From Cellulomonas sp. C5510 (lineage in GTDB: Bacteria > Actinomycetota > Actinomycetes > Actinomycetales > Cellulomonadaceae), in NCBI RefSeq assembly GCF_019797765.1, contig NZ_CP081862.1, forward strand, positions 3,348,001 through 3,412,000: 64,000 nucleotides of DNA, given 5' to 3'. The notes beneath the pieces are model-generated. The model was not told where the DNA came from. It saw only the letters and a list, made by a program, of their open reading frames with translations, and did no database searches. Both the position numbers and the translations under genes were made by a program. Numbering within the stretch: position 1 is the stretch's first letter; every line of letters begins with the position of its first letter. Below are positions 6,573 to 19,233 of this stretch, one piece after another.

Positions 6573-9569
6573 CTACCGGCCGTCGGCCCCGCGGCCGGCG
6601 CCGGCGACCGCCGGCTCGTCCGCGGCGGCGGGCTCGCCCGCCTTCCGCTGCCGCAGCACGCGCCGCGTCACCAGGAACGCACCGGCCAGCAGCAGCAGGC
6701 CCATCACGACCGTCGCGATGATCTGGATGTACACCCAGGTCGGCGGCGTGTAGGACACCGTGGCCCCCGGAGCCAGCCCGTTCATCGCGTTGGAGTTCGC
6801 GACCGTGAACAGGATGTGGTGCGTCGCCGTCCGGATGTCCGTGACCGCCTTCGCCGAGGACGTGTCCGCGTAGGACTTCGACGGCTGGAACGTCAGGGTC
6901 AGGTCCGTGCCCGCGCTGATCGCCTGGTTCGGGTTCATGTACGGGTACAGGTTGAAGTCCGTGATGGCGAAGCCCTCGAAGCCCCACTCCCCGCGCAGCA
7001 CGTTCGTCATGAGCGCCTCGGAGCCGCCGGCCCACGTGGCGCCGATCCGGTTGAACGAGCTCATCACCGCTGTCGAGCCGACCGTGGTGGTCGAGCGCGT
7101 GCCCTCGGCGTCCGACAGGTACGACACGTCCATGGTGACGCCCTTGACGGCCATCTCGAACGGCTTGAGGTAGAGCTCGCGGATCGTCTGCTCGGTGGCC
7201 CAGGTGGCGATGCCGTTGTTGACGCGGTTGGTCTCCTGGTCGTTCAGCGCGAAGTGCTTGAGCGTCGTGTACACGCCCTTGGTCGCCGCGCCGTTGGAGA
7301 CCGCCGTCATCATCGCGCCCGACAGCAGCGGGTCCTCCGAGTAGTACTCGAAGTTGCGGCCCGCGAACGGCGAGCGGTGCAGGTTCGCCGCGGGGGCGTA
7401 CCAACCCTGGACGTTCTTCGCGAGCGCCTCGTTGCCGATCATCTGGCCCATGGCGTGGCCCAGGTCGACGTCCCACGTCTGCGCGATGAGGAACTCCGAC
7501 GGGTAGGCCACGCCGTTCACCGACGCGTTGATGAACGAGGAGAACCCGGCCGGGCCGTCGAGCTCGGTGGTCGCCGGCTTGCCGATCGAGCCGATCGCCG
7601 GCGTCTGGTAGGCGCCGTTGAGCTGCATGTCGGTCATCTCGCCGACCGTCAGGGAGTCGAGCAGCTCGTCCCACATCGGGTCGTCGAACGGCAGGCCGCG
7701 GAGGTCGATCAGCGACAGGTCGGTGCTCGCGCCGGTCGTGGGCATGTCGCCCTCGAACGCCTCGGCGGCGGCCTCGTGGTCCCAGGCGGCGAAGCCTGCG
7801 GCCACCGCCTCGTCCGCGACGAGCTGGTCGGCGGTCGGCGCCGTGGGGAAGGTGCCGGCGAAGTCCGCGCGGGACATCGACAGGATCTTGCCGTCGGTCG
7901 GCTCGGACACGAACTGCGCCGACACGTCGTCGAACTGGTTGGTGACCTCGGCGGCGTCGCTCGCGCGGTGGTTCTCGCCGGAGTACACGACGTCGGAGTC
8001 GACCGTGTACCCGATCGGCTCGGTGCCCGCGGCGACCGTGTGCGAGTCGGTGCGGACGGTCAGCTCGTAGTCGCCGGCCTCCAGCACGTACGCCTTCTCG
8101 CCCAGGTGGTCGTACGACGCCATGTCCTCGACCGCGATCTCGATCGTGACGGACTCGCTCGCGCCCGGCTCGATGACGCCGGTCTTGTCGAAGCCGCCCA
8201 GGACCACCTCGGGCTTCTCGATGCCGCCCGGGGTGTATGGCGCGGAGTAGTAGAGCTCGACCACGTCGCGCCCGGCCACGTCACCGGTGTTGGTGACCTC
8301 GACCGTCACGGCGATCGTGCCGTCCACGTCGCCCGCCTGGGTGTCGGTGACCTCCCAGGAGAAGTCCGTGTAGGACAGGCCGTACCCGAACGGGTACACC
8401 ACGGCCTCGTCGTAGTCGAGGAACCCCTCGACCGCCGCGGTCTCGTAGTAGCGGTAGCCGATGTAGATGCCCTCGGCGTAGTTCACGAACGGCGCCTCGT
8501 CGGTCACCGTCGCGTTCGACGTCGCGGTCTCGATCGACGACACCGGGTAGGACACGTCGAGGTTGTCGTAGACGAAGCCGCCGAAGTTCTGGAACGTCGG
8601 GTCGGCGGTGAAGTCCGCCGCCCACACGTCCGCGGTGCGACCGGACGGGTTCACGTCACCGGACAGGATGCCGCCCAGGGCGTTGAAGCCCGTGGCGCCC
8701 GGCGAGCCGGCCAGCAGGATCGCGTCGACGCCGGCGTCCTCCTGCAGCAGCCCCATCTCCATCGTGGTGGACGCGTTGACGACCACGACGACCGTGTCGA
8801 AGCTCGACGTCGCGAGCGCGATCAGGTCCTTCTCGTCCTTGTTCAGCTCCAGCTGGTGCTGGCCCGGCTCGGCGTTGTCGTCCCAGTCCGTCATGTCGCG
8901 GGTCAGGTCGCCGCCCTCACCGCCGGGCCGGCCGAGGTACACCACGGCGGCGTCGGAGTAGTCCGCGAACGAGGCCGACTGCGCCTCGTAGCCGTCCACC
9001 GGCATCTCGCCGATCGTGTACGAGGACGCCGCGGGGTTGTCCATCTCGATGTGCCCGCGCGGGTTCTCGGCCGCGTACGCCTCGATGGCCGTGTAGACCG
9101 CGTCGTTGACCTCGAAGCCGGCGTTCTCGAGCCCCTGGCGGGCGTCGACCGCCGTCGTGGTGTCGACCGAGCCGGAGCCCGCGCCGCCGAACACCGGGTC
9201 TGCGGCCGCGCGGCCCAGCATGGTGACCTTCGCGCCCGCGGCCAGCGGCAGCGCGGCCTGCTCGTTCTTCGCCAGGACGATGCCGGCGCCCGAGATCTCC
9301 TCGACCAGCGCCTTCGCTGCCTCGTCGACCTCGTCGATCCCGTCGAAGTCCGAGCTGTAGTACTCCGTGTCCCAGTCCGCCGACTCGGCGGAGTTGGTGA
9401 ACTCGTACGTCCCGGAGCCGAGCTGGGACGCGACCCAGCCGCCCGCGACGACGAGCGCCACGTTCGCCACGACCGTCACCACGGTGAGCAGGGCGAGCAC
9501 GGGGACCCAGATCCCCAGGAACTTCTTGTTCGACATCCGCTTCTTGGCGTTCTTCGCCCTGGCGTTCAC
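6573..9569 (-). CDS. membrane-anchored GH3 glycosidase with permuted domain order
   Basis: A 998-residue protein with a basic N-terminus and membrane helix (about 17-45), a second helix near the C-terminus (about 943-965) and a basic cytoplasmic tail. Between them the domains come in reverse order for GH3: first the alpha/beta-sandwich domain (GIVLAKNEQAALPL; VYLGRPGGEGGDL carries the likely acid/base region), then the FnIII-like domain (YPFGYGLSYTDF), then the barrel (ELDGPAGFS, SPFAGRNFEYYSEDP, TLKHFALNDQE, with the nucleophile Asp in FAITDF). This arrangement is known in a subset of bacterial GH3 enzymes. The topology places the catalytic part outside the membrane. The ATG has no strong ribosome-binding site, but the basic-helix start is convincing. 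Confidence 0.87.
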   Translation of the reverse strand: MNARAKNAKKRMSNKKFLGIWVPVLALLTVVTVVANVALVVAGGWVASQLGSGTYEFTNSAESADWDTEYYSSDFDGIDEVDEAAKALVEEISGAGIVLAKNEQAALPLAAGAKVTMLGRAAADPVFGGAGSGSVDTTTAVDARQGLENAGFEVNDAVYTAIEAYAAENPRGHIEMDNPAASSYTIGEMPVDGYEAQSASFADYSDAAVVYLGRPGGEGGDLTRDMTDWDDNAEPGQHQLELNKDEKDLIALATSSFDTVVVVVNASTTMEMGLLQEDAGVDAILLAGSPGATGFNALGGILSGDVNPSGRTADVWAADFTADPTFQNFGGFVYDNLDVSYPVSSIETATSNATVTDEAPFVNYAEGIYIGYRYYETAAVEGFLDYDEAVVYPFGYGLSYTDFSWEVTDTQAGDVDGTIAVTVEVTNTGDVAGRDVVELYYSAPYTPGGIEKPEVVLGGFDKTGVIEPGASESVTIEIAVEDMASYDHLGEKAYVLEAGDYELTVRTDSHTVAAGTEPIGYTVDSDVVYSGENHRASDAAEVTNQFDDVSAQFVSEPTDGKILSMSRADFAGTFPTAPTADQLVADEAVAAGFAAWDHEAAAEAFEGDMPTTGASTDLSLIDLRGLPFDDPMWDELLDSLTVGEMTDMQLNGAYQTPAIGSIGKPATTELDGPAGFSSFINASVNGVAYPSEFLIAQTWDVDLGHAMGQMIGNEALAKNVQGWYAPAANLHRSPFAGRNFEYYSEDPLLSGAMMTAVSNGAATKGVYTTLKHFALNDQETNRVNNGIATWATEQTIRELYLKPFEMAVKGVTMDVSYLSDAEGTRSTTTVGSTAVMSSFNRIGATWAGGSEALMTNVLRGEWGFEGFAITDFNLYPYMNPNQAISAGTDLTLTFQPSKSYADTSSAKAVTDIRTATHHILFTVANSNAMNGLAPGATVSYTPPTWVYIQIIATVVMGLLLLAGAFLVTRRVLRQRKAGEPAAADEPAVAGAGRGADGR

Positions 9570-9661
9570 TGCAGTCCTCCTCGAGTGCGGCCGGCGATCA
9601 GGTTAGGTGCGGGGTCCGGGCCGTCCGGACGGGCCGGACGATCGGTCGGTTCTGCGGCACG

Positions 9662-9718
9662 GACCGTCGCCGTGCGCGTGCGCCGGCCCCCTCGGGCGGG
9701 CGCACGCGCGCGACGGTC
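9662..9718 (-). terminator. hairpin after the small lipoprotein gene
   Basis: An outer 9-bp arm (GACCGTCGC) and an inner arm of about 9 bp pair across a short loop, with a small internal bulge. It begins 16 bp past the lipoprotein stop codon at 9734. Confidence 0.65.
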
Positions 9719-9733
9719 GGCCGGGACCGTCCG

Positions 9734-10153
9734 CTACTCGGTGACCTCGGTGATGGTGCCGTCCTGGTCGATCTGCCAGGTCTGGCCGGTCGCGGCGGAG
9801 TCGCCGTCGATCGTGTACTTCCCGCCGTCGATGTTGACGGTCCCCTGGATGCGGGACGCGGCGTCCGAGTAGGTGTAGGGCACGACCAGCAGGCCGTACT
9901 TCACGGTCGGCGCCTGCACGTCGCTCGCCAGCATGATCTGGGCCCAGGAGTCGTCCTCGGCCAGGGCGTCGGCGACGGCCTTCCGGGCGTTCTCCAGGTC
10001 CTCCGCGATGTCGGACTCCGACGCCGCCTGCTCCTCGGAGGTGGTGCCGCCGGTGCTGCCGCTGTCGTCGCTGCCGCACGCGGCCAGGCCGAAGACGCCC
10101 GTCAGGGCGACCACGAGGGAGAGGCCGGTCGTCAGGGCCTTGTTGCGCTTCAC
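9734..10153 (-). CDS. small lipoprotein of unknown function
   Basis: A 139-residue protein starting at GTG with AAGGAG about 8 bp upstream. It has a basic start, a hydrophobic stretch and the lipobox GLAAC, so it should be lipidated on Cys at about residue 26. A Ser/Thr/Glu linker is followed by a helical segment (about 45-65), then a beta-rich C-terminal region with VNIDGGKYTIDGDS. I do not recognise the fold. Its place between two extracellular GH3 genes on the same strand suggests a role in surface glycan handling. A longer open frame to 10750 overlaps the GH3 lipoprotein gene and is noise. Confidence 0.8.
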   Translation of the reverse strand: MKRNKALTTGLSLVVALTGVFGLAACGSDDSGSTGGTTSEEQAASESDIAEDLENARKAVADALAEDDSWAQIMLASDVQAPTVKYGLLVVPYTYSDAASRIQGTVNIDGGKYTIDGDSAATGQTWQIDQDGTITEVTE

Positions 10154-10203
10154 GTCGTTCGCTCCTTGGTGAGTGCTGGCCGCGGGCCCACCCCGCGGCC
10201 GGT

Positions 10204-10245
10204 CCTCCCCGGGGCGGCCGGCGTGCGCCGACCGCCCCGGGGAGG
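10204..10245 (-). terminator. strong hairpin after the GH3 lipoprotein gene
   Basis: A perfect 14-bp stem (10204-10217 with 10232-10245) continues, after one C/A mismatch, with four more base pairs around a GTGC loop. It starts 10 bp past the stop codon at 10255. Confidence 0.78.
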
Positions 10246-10254
10246 TGGGACGGG

Positions 10255-14153
<3,899 letters not shown>

Positions 14154-14163
14154 CGGGCGCCGG

Positions 14164-15513
14164 TCAGCGGGCCGGCTCGGCGACCGGGGTCTCCGCGGCC
14201 GGCCGGCCCTGCGGCAGCGGCAGCAGCACCCGCAGCACGAACCACTGGTCCTCGACGTTCACCGTCATGGAGCCGCCGTACTTCTCCGCGGTGTACCGGA
14301 TGGACTTCAGGCCGTAGCCGTGCCGGGTCCGGTCCGCCCGCCGGGTGACGATGTGGCCGTCCTCCGTGCGGAGCTCGCCCGTGAACCAGTTCTCGACCGT
14401 CAGCAGCGCGAACCGGTCCCGGGCGTACACGGCGACCTTGATGAGGCGCTGCTCCGGCTCCGGCACCGCCCGCGCGCCGTCGATCGCGTTGTCCAGCGCG
14501 TTGCCGAACACCGCGGCGACGTCCATCGCGGACATGAAGTCGAGCACCGCCCCGTCCACCACGTACGTCAGGTCGATCCCCCGCTCCGCGCACTCCATGC
14601 TCTTCGTCGTGAGGATGACGTCGAGCACGCCGTTGCCGGTGTCCGCCTGGGTGGCGTAGCCCGACACGCTCGCCTCCAGGTCGTCCAGGTACGACGCCCG
14701 GCGGCCCGGGTCGCCCTCCGCCCGGATCACGCCGATCTGGTGCTTGAGGTCGTGGTACTTGCGGTTGACGATCTCGATGCTGCGCTTGGACTGCAGGTAC
14801 TGCTCGTGCTGGCGGCGCAGCATCTCGTCGATCGCCCGCACCTCCGCCCGGGCGCGGTGCTGCAGGCGCTGCCCCTGCTGCGCGTACAGCGCCACGAACC
14901 CGCACAGGTCCACCAGCGTGCGGATGTAGAAGATCTCGAGCCCCAGCCGCCCGCTGAACGGGGTGTTCGCGTTGAGGAAGCTGATGTTGCTCATGAAGAA
15001 CGTGACCAGGGCGATCGCGACCGCGGAGGCCAGCTCCCCCGGCGTGACGTCGAGGGCCTGCGCCGGGCGGAAGTGCCGCGCCTCGACGAAGAAGACCCCC
15101 ACGAACGCCACGGCGTACACCAGCACGAAGAACGCCGCCTGCCACGCCAGCCCCGGGCGGTCCGCCGGCAGGAAGAAGAAGCAGTGCATCTGCCAGTGCA
15201 GCGCCGCGACCAGCTCCGCGAGGACCAGCGCGCGTGCCGCGAAGTAGCCGGCGTCCCGGGCGGACACGCGCGTCGCGCCGAGGATGAACCCGTACATCAC
15301 GGCCACGGCGGCGGCCATGCCGACCGTCCACAGCTGCAGGGGCAGCCGGTCCGCCAGCTCCTGCACGCCGACCTGCACCACCAGTGCCACGGCGGCCAGC
15401 GCCACGAACCGGGCCCGGGGCAGCCGCTGCCGACGCAGCAGGATGTACACCAGGCACGCCAGCCACTCCGCGATCCCGGTCAGCGCCCGCGGGATGTCGG
15501 GCAGCGTCTCCAT
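14164..15513 (-). CDS. sensor histidine kinase of the LytTR-associated (AgrC/GHKL) type
   Basis: A 449-residue kinase with about six N-terminal membrane helices (residues 10-210), a coiled linker (about 212-250), the phosphoacceptor His in YHDLKHQ (about 254), the N box FGNALDNAIDGA and the G box GYGLKSI. The ATPase lacks a classical full HisKA domain, as in AgrC-like sensors. It overlaps or abuts the response regulator gene: ATG at 15513 lies 2 bp after that stop, and an in-frame GTG at 15519 would overlap it by 4 bp (GTGA). It is convergent with glf, 10 bp apart. The signal is unknown; a secreted peptide or membrane state is typical of the class. Confidence 0.85.
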   Translation of the reverse strand: METLPDIPRALTGIAEWLACLVYILLRRQRLPRARFVALAAVALVVQVGVQELADRLPLQLWTVGMAAAVAVMYGFILGATRVSARDAGYFAARALVLAELVAALHWQMHCFFFLPADRPGLAWQAAFFVLVYAVAFVGVFFVEARHFRPAQALDVTPGELASAVAIALVTFFMSNISFLNANTPFSGRLGLEIFYIRTLVDLCGFVALYAQQGQRLQHRARAEVRAIDEMLRRQHEQYLQSKRSIEIVNRKYHDLKHQIGVIRAEGDPGRRASYLDDLEASVSGYATQADTGNGVLDVILTTKSMECAERGIDLTYVVDGAVLDFMSAMDVAAVFGNALDNAIDGARAVPEPEQRLIKVAVYARDRFALLTVENWFTGELRTEDGHIVTRRADRTRHGYGLKSIRYTAEKYGGSMTVNVEDQWFVLRVLLPLPQGRPAAETPVAEPAR

Positions 15514-15515
15514 GA

Positions 15516-16229
15516 TCACGTGTGCCGCGCCCCGAGGTAGTCGGTGAGCGCCGCGAGGAACGCCTTCTTGCGGGACCGGCTCACGAGCAGGTCGTGGCCC
15601 CCGACCATGAGGCAGCTGCTGCCGTGCACGCCGAGCACGTGCCGCAGGTTCACCAGGTAGCCGCTGTTGCTGCGGAAGAAGCTCTTGCCCTCGAGCTGCG
15701 CCTCCAGCGCCTTCAGCGGCCCGACCACCGAGTACCGGCCGTCGACGGTGTGCACGGTCGTGCGGTGCTTCGCGGACTCGAGGAACACGATGTCGTCGGT
15801 CGCGACCCGCACCAGGCCGCCGTCCACGGTGAGCAGCAGGTAGTCGGCGGAGCGGCGCCGCAGCCGGGCCACGGACCGCTTGATCTCCTGCGCGAACGCG
15901 AAGTACGGCACCGGCTTCAGGACGTAGCTCAGCGCGTCGACCTCGTAGCCCTTGATGGCGTGCTGCGTCATGTTGGTGATGAAGATGATGACGACGTCCG
16001 GGTCCACGAGCCGGATCTGCGACGCGGCGCTGAACCCGTCGAGCCGCGGCATCTCGACGTCCAGCAGCAGGATGTCGAAGTCCGGCCGGTACGCCGCGAC
16101 GATGTCCGCGCCGTCGGGGAACGCCGAGACCCGGAACTCCTCGCCGTGCTCGCGCTCGTAGCGGCGCAGGTGCTCGACGAGCAGCGCCGCGCTCGCGGGG
16201 TCGTCCTCGACGATGCCGATCCTGATCAC
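15516..16229 (-). CDS. LytTR-type response regulator
   Basis: A 237-residue regulator. The receiver domain has the acidic pair VEDDP (about 7-11), phosphoacceptor Asp 57 in LLLDVEMPRLDG, and KPV (about 103-105). The C-terminal half is a LytTR DNA-binding domain (DIVFLESAKHRTTVHT, FFRSNSGYLVNLRHV). LytTR regulators often control cell-wall, secretion or bacteriocin genes. It is co-transcribed with the kinase gene behind it. The 178-bp spacer upstream, to the AAA ATPase gene, must contain its promoter; I see no clear direct-repeat LytTR box. Confidence 0.9.
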   Translation of the reverse strand: MIRIGIVEDDPASAALLVEHLRRYEREHGEEFRVSAFPDGADIVAAYRPDFDILLLDVEMPRLDGFSAASQIRLVDPDVVIIFITNMTQHAIKGYEVDALSYVLKPVPYFAFAQEIKRSVARLRRRSADYLLLTVDGGLVRVATDDIVFLESAKHRTTVHTVDGRYSVVGPLKALEAQLEGKSFFRSNSGYLVNLRHVLGVHGSSCLMVGGHDLLVSRSRKKAFLAALTDYLGARHT

Positions 16230-16407
16230 AGTGCCGTTCCCGGGGGTTCTGCGGCGCGCACCGGTGGGGGCGCGCCGGCCGGCCGGAGCCCGGTCGAGCC
16301 TGCGTGACGCCCCCTCGCGCAGGAGGCTCCGGCGAGTCGCGCCGATGGTAGGCGAGGCGCGCCTGACATGTCATCCACGCAGGCGGGAGGCCCGCGGCGG
16401 ACCGGGG

Positions 16408-17835
16408 TCAGCGCGGCCACGCGGCCAGCAGGTCCTCCGCGCCCCACGTGGCCGCGAGCGGCAGGCCGGGCTCCGCGCCCCCGGGGCACACCGCCACCAG
16501 GGAGGTGTCCGCCGTGACCCCGGGCACCGCGACGGCGTCAGCGGCGAGCGCGCGGACCTCGTCCGCCCGCACCGGTGCGGCGGCACGCCACTTCACGGTT
16601 CCGACCAGGTGGACGGGCCCCGGTGCGCCGGCTGTCCCGACGAGGTCGATCTCCGGCTGGTTGCTGCGCGGCCACCACCCGCCGACCCGGGTGACCTCGG
16701 GGAACCGCTCGTCGGGCAGCAGCCTCTCCAGGGCACTCCGGACGACGGGCTCCACCGCGCGGCCCCGCCAGGCGGCGAAACCCCGCTGCACACGCGCCAG
16801 CGCCAGGTCCGGGCGCCCCCGGTCGACCTCCCCGAGCGCGGGTTCGACGAACGCGAGCCAGAAGCGCAGCGACGGGTCGGCGACCCGGTACCGCCGGTTG
16901 CGCGGCACCGCCCGGGTCGAGATCGGCTCGTCCGTCGCGACGACCCGCTTGCGGATGAGCGTGCTCAGCATGCCGGTCAGCGTCGTCGCGTTGAGCGGCT
17001 CACCCCGCGCAGCACCCTGGATGCCGGAGAACGTGCGCTCGCCCCGCCCCCCGATGGCGGTGAGGACCTGCCGCGCGATCGTCCCCTCGCCGAACTCGGC
17101 GTCGAGCACCCGGCTCCCGGACACGACCAGGGCGCTCGTGGACGTCGCGAACGACGACTCGAGGAACTGCTCGAGCGGCGCGCCGGGCTGCCACTCCTGG
17201 GCGACGAGCGGCAGGCCCCCGGTGACGAGGTAGGCGTCCACGGCGTCGAAGGCACTGACCCCGCACATGGCGCCGATCTCCACCGGGGACAGCGGGTCGA
17301 GGACCATCTCGGTGGCGCGCGCGTGGAACGGCTGGTCCTGGCCCGTGAGACGTTCCATCGTCGCGAAGTCGGACCCCAGGAGCAGCAGGAGCACCGGCTT
17401 GCGGGAGAGCCTGGCGTCCCACACCCGCTGGAGCTCGCCGGCCGCGCCGGGCGCCTGCTCGAGCAGCCAGGGGACCTCGTCGAGGACCACGACGGACGGC
17501 GTGTCGTCCGGGAGCGCGGCCGCGAGCAGCGTCAGCGCGGCGGTCAGCGTCGAGGGGGTCGAGTCCCGCGCCACGTCGGCGGCCGGCAGGTCCGAGTCGG
17601 CGACCGCCTGCGCGAGCAGCGCCAGCTCCTGACCGAGCGGCGCGCCTCGGGCGGCCTGGAAGGTCACCGTCGGCACGCCCAGGCGTCGGACGAGCTCGCC
17701 CACCAGGCGTGACTTGCCGACCCGCCTGCGTCCGCGCAGCAGCACCGCCACTCCGGCGTCGGCCCTGCGGCCCTCACGGACGACATCCATCTGCCGCTCG
17801 AGGGCGGCCAGCTCGCGCGATCGTCCGACGAACAC
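16408..17835 (-). CDS. AAA-family ATPase with DUF234-like C-terminal domain
   Basis: A 475-residue protein. It begins FVGRSREL, has the variant Walker A GRRRVGKSRL (about 35-44) and Walker B VVVLDEVPWL (about 117), then a winged-helix-like middle. The C-terminal part carries PEIDLVGT and VGTVKW with the spacing of a PD-(D/E)XK nuclease-like core, as in DUF234 proteins. The family is widespread in archaea and scattered in actinobacteria; its biological role is unsettled, and defence or DNA processing have been suggested from the fold. GTG at 17835 follows AGAGGGG. The short AT-rich dyad directly upstream suggests autoregulation and is unlike the surrounding composition, hinting at transfer. 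Confidence 0.82.
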   Translation of the reverse strand: MFVGRSRELAALERQMDVVREGRRADAGVAVLLRGRRRVGKSRLVGELVRRLGVPTVTFQAARGAPLGQELALLAQAVADSDLPAADVARDSTPSTLTAALTLLAAALPDDTPSVVVLDEVPWLLEQAPGAAGELQRVWDARLSRKPVLLLLLGSDFATMERLTGQDQPFHARATEMVLDPLSPVEIGAMCGVSAFDAVDAYLVTGGLPLVAQEWQPGAPLEQFLESSFATSTSALVVSGSRVLDAEFGEGTIARQVLTAIGGRGERTFSGIQGAARGEPLNATTLTGMLSTLIRKRVVATDEPISTRAVPRNRRYRVADPSLRFWLAFVEPALGEVDRGRPDLALARVQRGFAAWRGRAVEPVVRSALERLLPDERFPEVTRVGGWWPRSNQPEIDLVGTAGAPGPVHLVGTVKWRAAAPVRADEVRALAADAVAVPGVTADTSLVAVCPGGAEPGLPLAATWGAEDLLAAWPR

Positions 17836-17850
17836 CTTGGTCCACCCCTC

Positions 17851-17896
17851 TTTACTCCACCGACGTTTACTATAGTCGAGTAAACTATAGTGGAGT
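17851..17896. promoter_or_regulatory. AT-rich nested dyad upstream of the AAA ATPase gene
   Basis: TTTACT (17866-17871) and AGTAAA (17879-17884) are symmetric about position 17875, as are ACTCCAC (17854-17860) and GTGGAGT (17890-17896). The self-complementary ACTATAGT occurs twice, at 17869-17876 and 17884-17891, 15 bp apart. TATAGT could be a -10 element. This is the most AT-rich patch for several kilobases and lies between the stop of the hydrolase gene and the start of the ATPase gene. Confidence 0.55.
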
Positions 17897-17905
17897 GGAG
17901 TTAAC

Positions 17906-18640
17906 TCAGGTCGGGACGGCCATGGCCTCCTCCGCGTCGGCCTCGCCGGACACCGCGCGCACCACCGCGGCGGCCAGGTCGTCCGGGCGGCTGAGCTGCG
18001 GCCAGTGCCCGGTCGGCAGCTCCACGATCGTCACGTCGCGCACACGCGCGAGCTCCTGCACGTAGGGGTGGCCCTTCGCCATGAGCTCGCGCAGGAGGGC
18101 CTCGGGCATCGTCGAGGCGATGACCGTGACGGGGACGTCGTACCGGCGCTCGTCGTGCAGCACCTGCGGGCCGGCCGCGACCAGCGGCGGGACGGTGAGC
18201 GCCCGCGCGCGGAAGTCCGCCCGGACCTGCTCGGACAGCCCCTCGAGCTCCTCGTCCTCGAACGCGCCCCAGTCCGGCAGCGGCACGACGCCGTCCACCA
18301 CGGGCAGCTCGTCGTTGACGACCCCGCCGTCCGCGAGCGGGCCGCTGTCGACGTAGACCACCTGCTCGACGCGGTCCGGCCGGGCGTCGGCGACCGCGTG
18401 CGCCACCGCCCCGCCGCCGCTGTGACCGACGACGACCACGGGGCCGGTGAGGCGGTCGACCAGCTCGACGACCGCGGCCGCCTGGTCGGCCAGCGTGATG
18501 CCGGCGACCTCGTCCGCCGCGCCGCCCGAACCCAGCGGGGTGACGGGGTGCGGGGTGTGCCCGGCGGCCTCCAGGGCCGCGGAGACCGGCGCCCAGGAGG
18601 ACGCGTCGAGCCAGAACCCGGGGATGAGGATGACGTCCAT
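17906..18640 (-). CDS. alpha/beta-fold hydrolase
   Basis: A 244-residue hydrolase opening with VILIPGFWLDASSW. The nucleophile elbow GHSGGG is at about residues 74-79, and a late His in LPTGHWPQLSRPDDLA (about 217) completes a Ser-Asp-His triad. Similar small proteins are esterases or lactonases; the substrate cannot be told. ATG at 18640 fits the first strand; the longer frame upstream is low complexity. It precedes the AAA ATPase gene on the same strand with 70 bp between, and that gap contains the ATPase's own dyad, so the two are probably separate units. Confidence 0.82.
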   Translation of the reverse strand: MDVILIPGFWLDASSWAPVSAALEAAGHTPHPVTPLGSGGAADEVAGITLADQAAAVVELVDRLTGPVVVVGHSGGGAVAHAVADARPDRVEQVVYVDSGPLADGGVVNDELPVVDGVVPLPDWGAFEDEELEGLSEQVRADFRARALTVPPLVAAGPQVLHDERRYDVPVTVIASTMPEALLRELMAKGHPYVQELARVRDVTIVELPTGHWPQLSRPDDLAAAVVRAVSGEADAEEAMAVPT

Positions 18641-18711
18641 GCACCGACGGTAGCCGCGACCCCCGACACGCGCGCCGGGCGGGTGCCGGGTGTGCGCGGA
18701 CGGCCCCGGAA

Positions 18712-18788
18712 CCCGCGAGTTCGGCACTCCCAGGCGAGTTCGGCAGTCACAGATGCCGAACTCGCACCCGCAGTGCCGAACTCGCGGC
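18712..18788. repeat. nested palindromic repeat, copy 1
   Basis: Outer arms of 16 bp (18713-18728 with 18772-18787, perfect) enclose inner arms of 12 bp (GCGAGTTCGGCA, 18734-18745, with TGCCGAACTCGC, 18754-18765). The same half-site is thus present four times, twice in each orientation. A related copy lies at 19234-19308. Confidence 0.8.
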
Positions 18789-18795
18789 GGCGCCA

Positions 18796-18860
18796 GGCGG
18801 GGCGGGCGGGACGGACGGGGTAGGCGGGGCGGACGGGGTAGGCGGGGCGGGCGGGGCCGC
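18796..18860. repeat. GC-rich short tandem repeat
   Basis: About three imperfect copies of an 18-bp unit (GGACGGGGTAGGCGGGGC) lie between the first palindromic repeat and the acylphosphatase stop codon. Nothing else is evident in 18641-18894. Confidence 0.6.
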
Positions 18861-18894
18861 GGGATCAGGTCCGCCGCGGCGGGCCGTCCCGGCC

Positions 18895-19164
18895 TCAGCG
18901 CTCGACGACGAAGGTCTCGGCGCCCGAGGGCACGGCGTCGCGCACGTCGACGTGCGTCACCTCGGCGAACCGGGGCCCGCGGCGAGCCCAGTCCACCAGC
19001 GCCGCGACCGCGTCCTGCGGGCCCTCGACGTGCGCCTCGACGGTGCCGTCGGGGCGGTTCCGGACGTGCCCGGTCACGCCCAGGTGCCGGGCCTCCGCCG
19101 CCATCGACGCGCGGAACCCGACACCCTGGACGACCCCGTGCACGACGACGGTCCGGGCGGCCAC
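18895..19164 (-). CDS. acyP: acylphosphatase
   Basis: An 89-residue enzyme hydrolysing acyl phosphates. The family motif VQGVGFRASM (about 11-20) supplies the phosphate-binding loop and catalytic Arg, and GHVRNRPDGTVEAHVEG (about 31-47) supplies the catalytic Asn. Length and order match the family exactly. It stands alone, with a copy of a palindromic repeat on each side. Confidence 0.93.
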   Translation of the reverse strand: MAARTVVVHGVVQGVGFRASMAAEARHLGVTGHVRNRPDGTVEAHVEGPQDAVAALVDWARRGPRFAEVTHVDVRDAVPSGAETFVVER

Positions 19165-19233
19165 CCGGCCAGTCTGCGCGGCCGGACGGCGCGCCGCCAG
19201 ACCGGCCCCCGTCCCGCGAGCCCGGGCCCCATC

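Noticed and set aside
6816..9872. Plus-strand open frame of about 1000 codons opposite the permuted GH3
   Set aside because: No domain, signal or motif; the opposite strand has a full enzyme.
18796..18860. Possible CRISPR-like array
   Set aside because: Short units of 18 bp without unique spacers, and no cas genes; a simple GC-rich tandem repeat.
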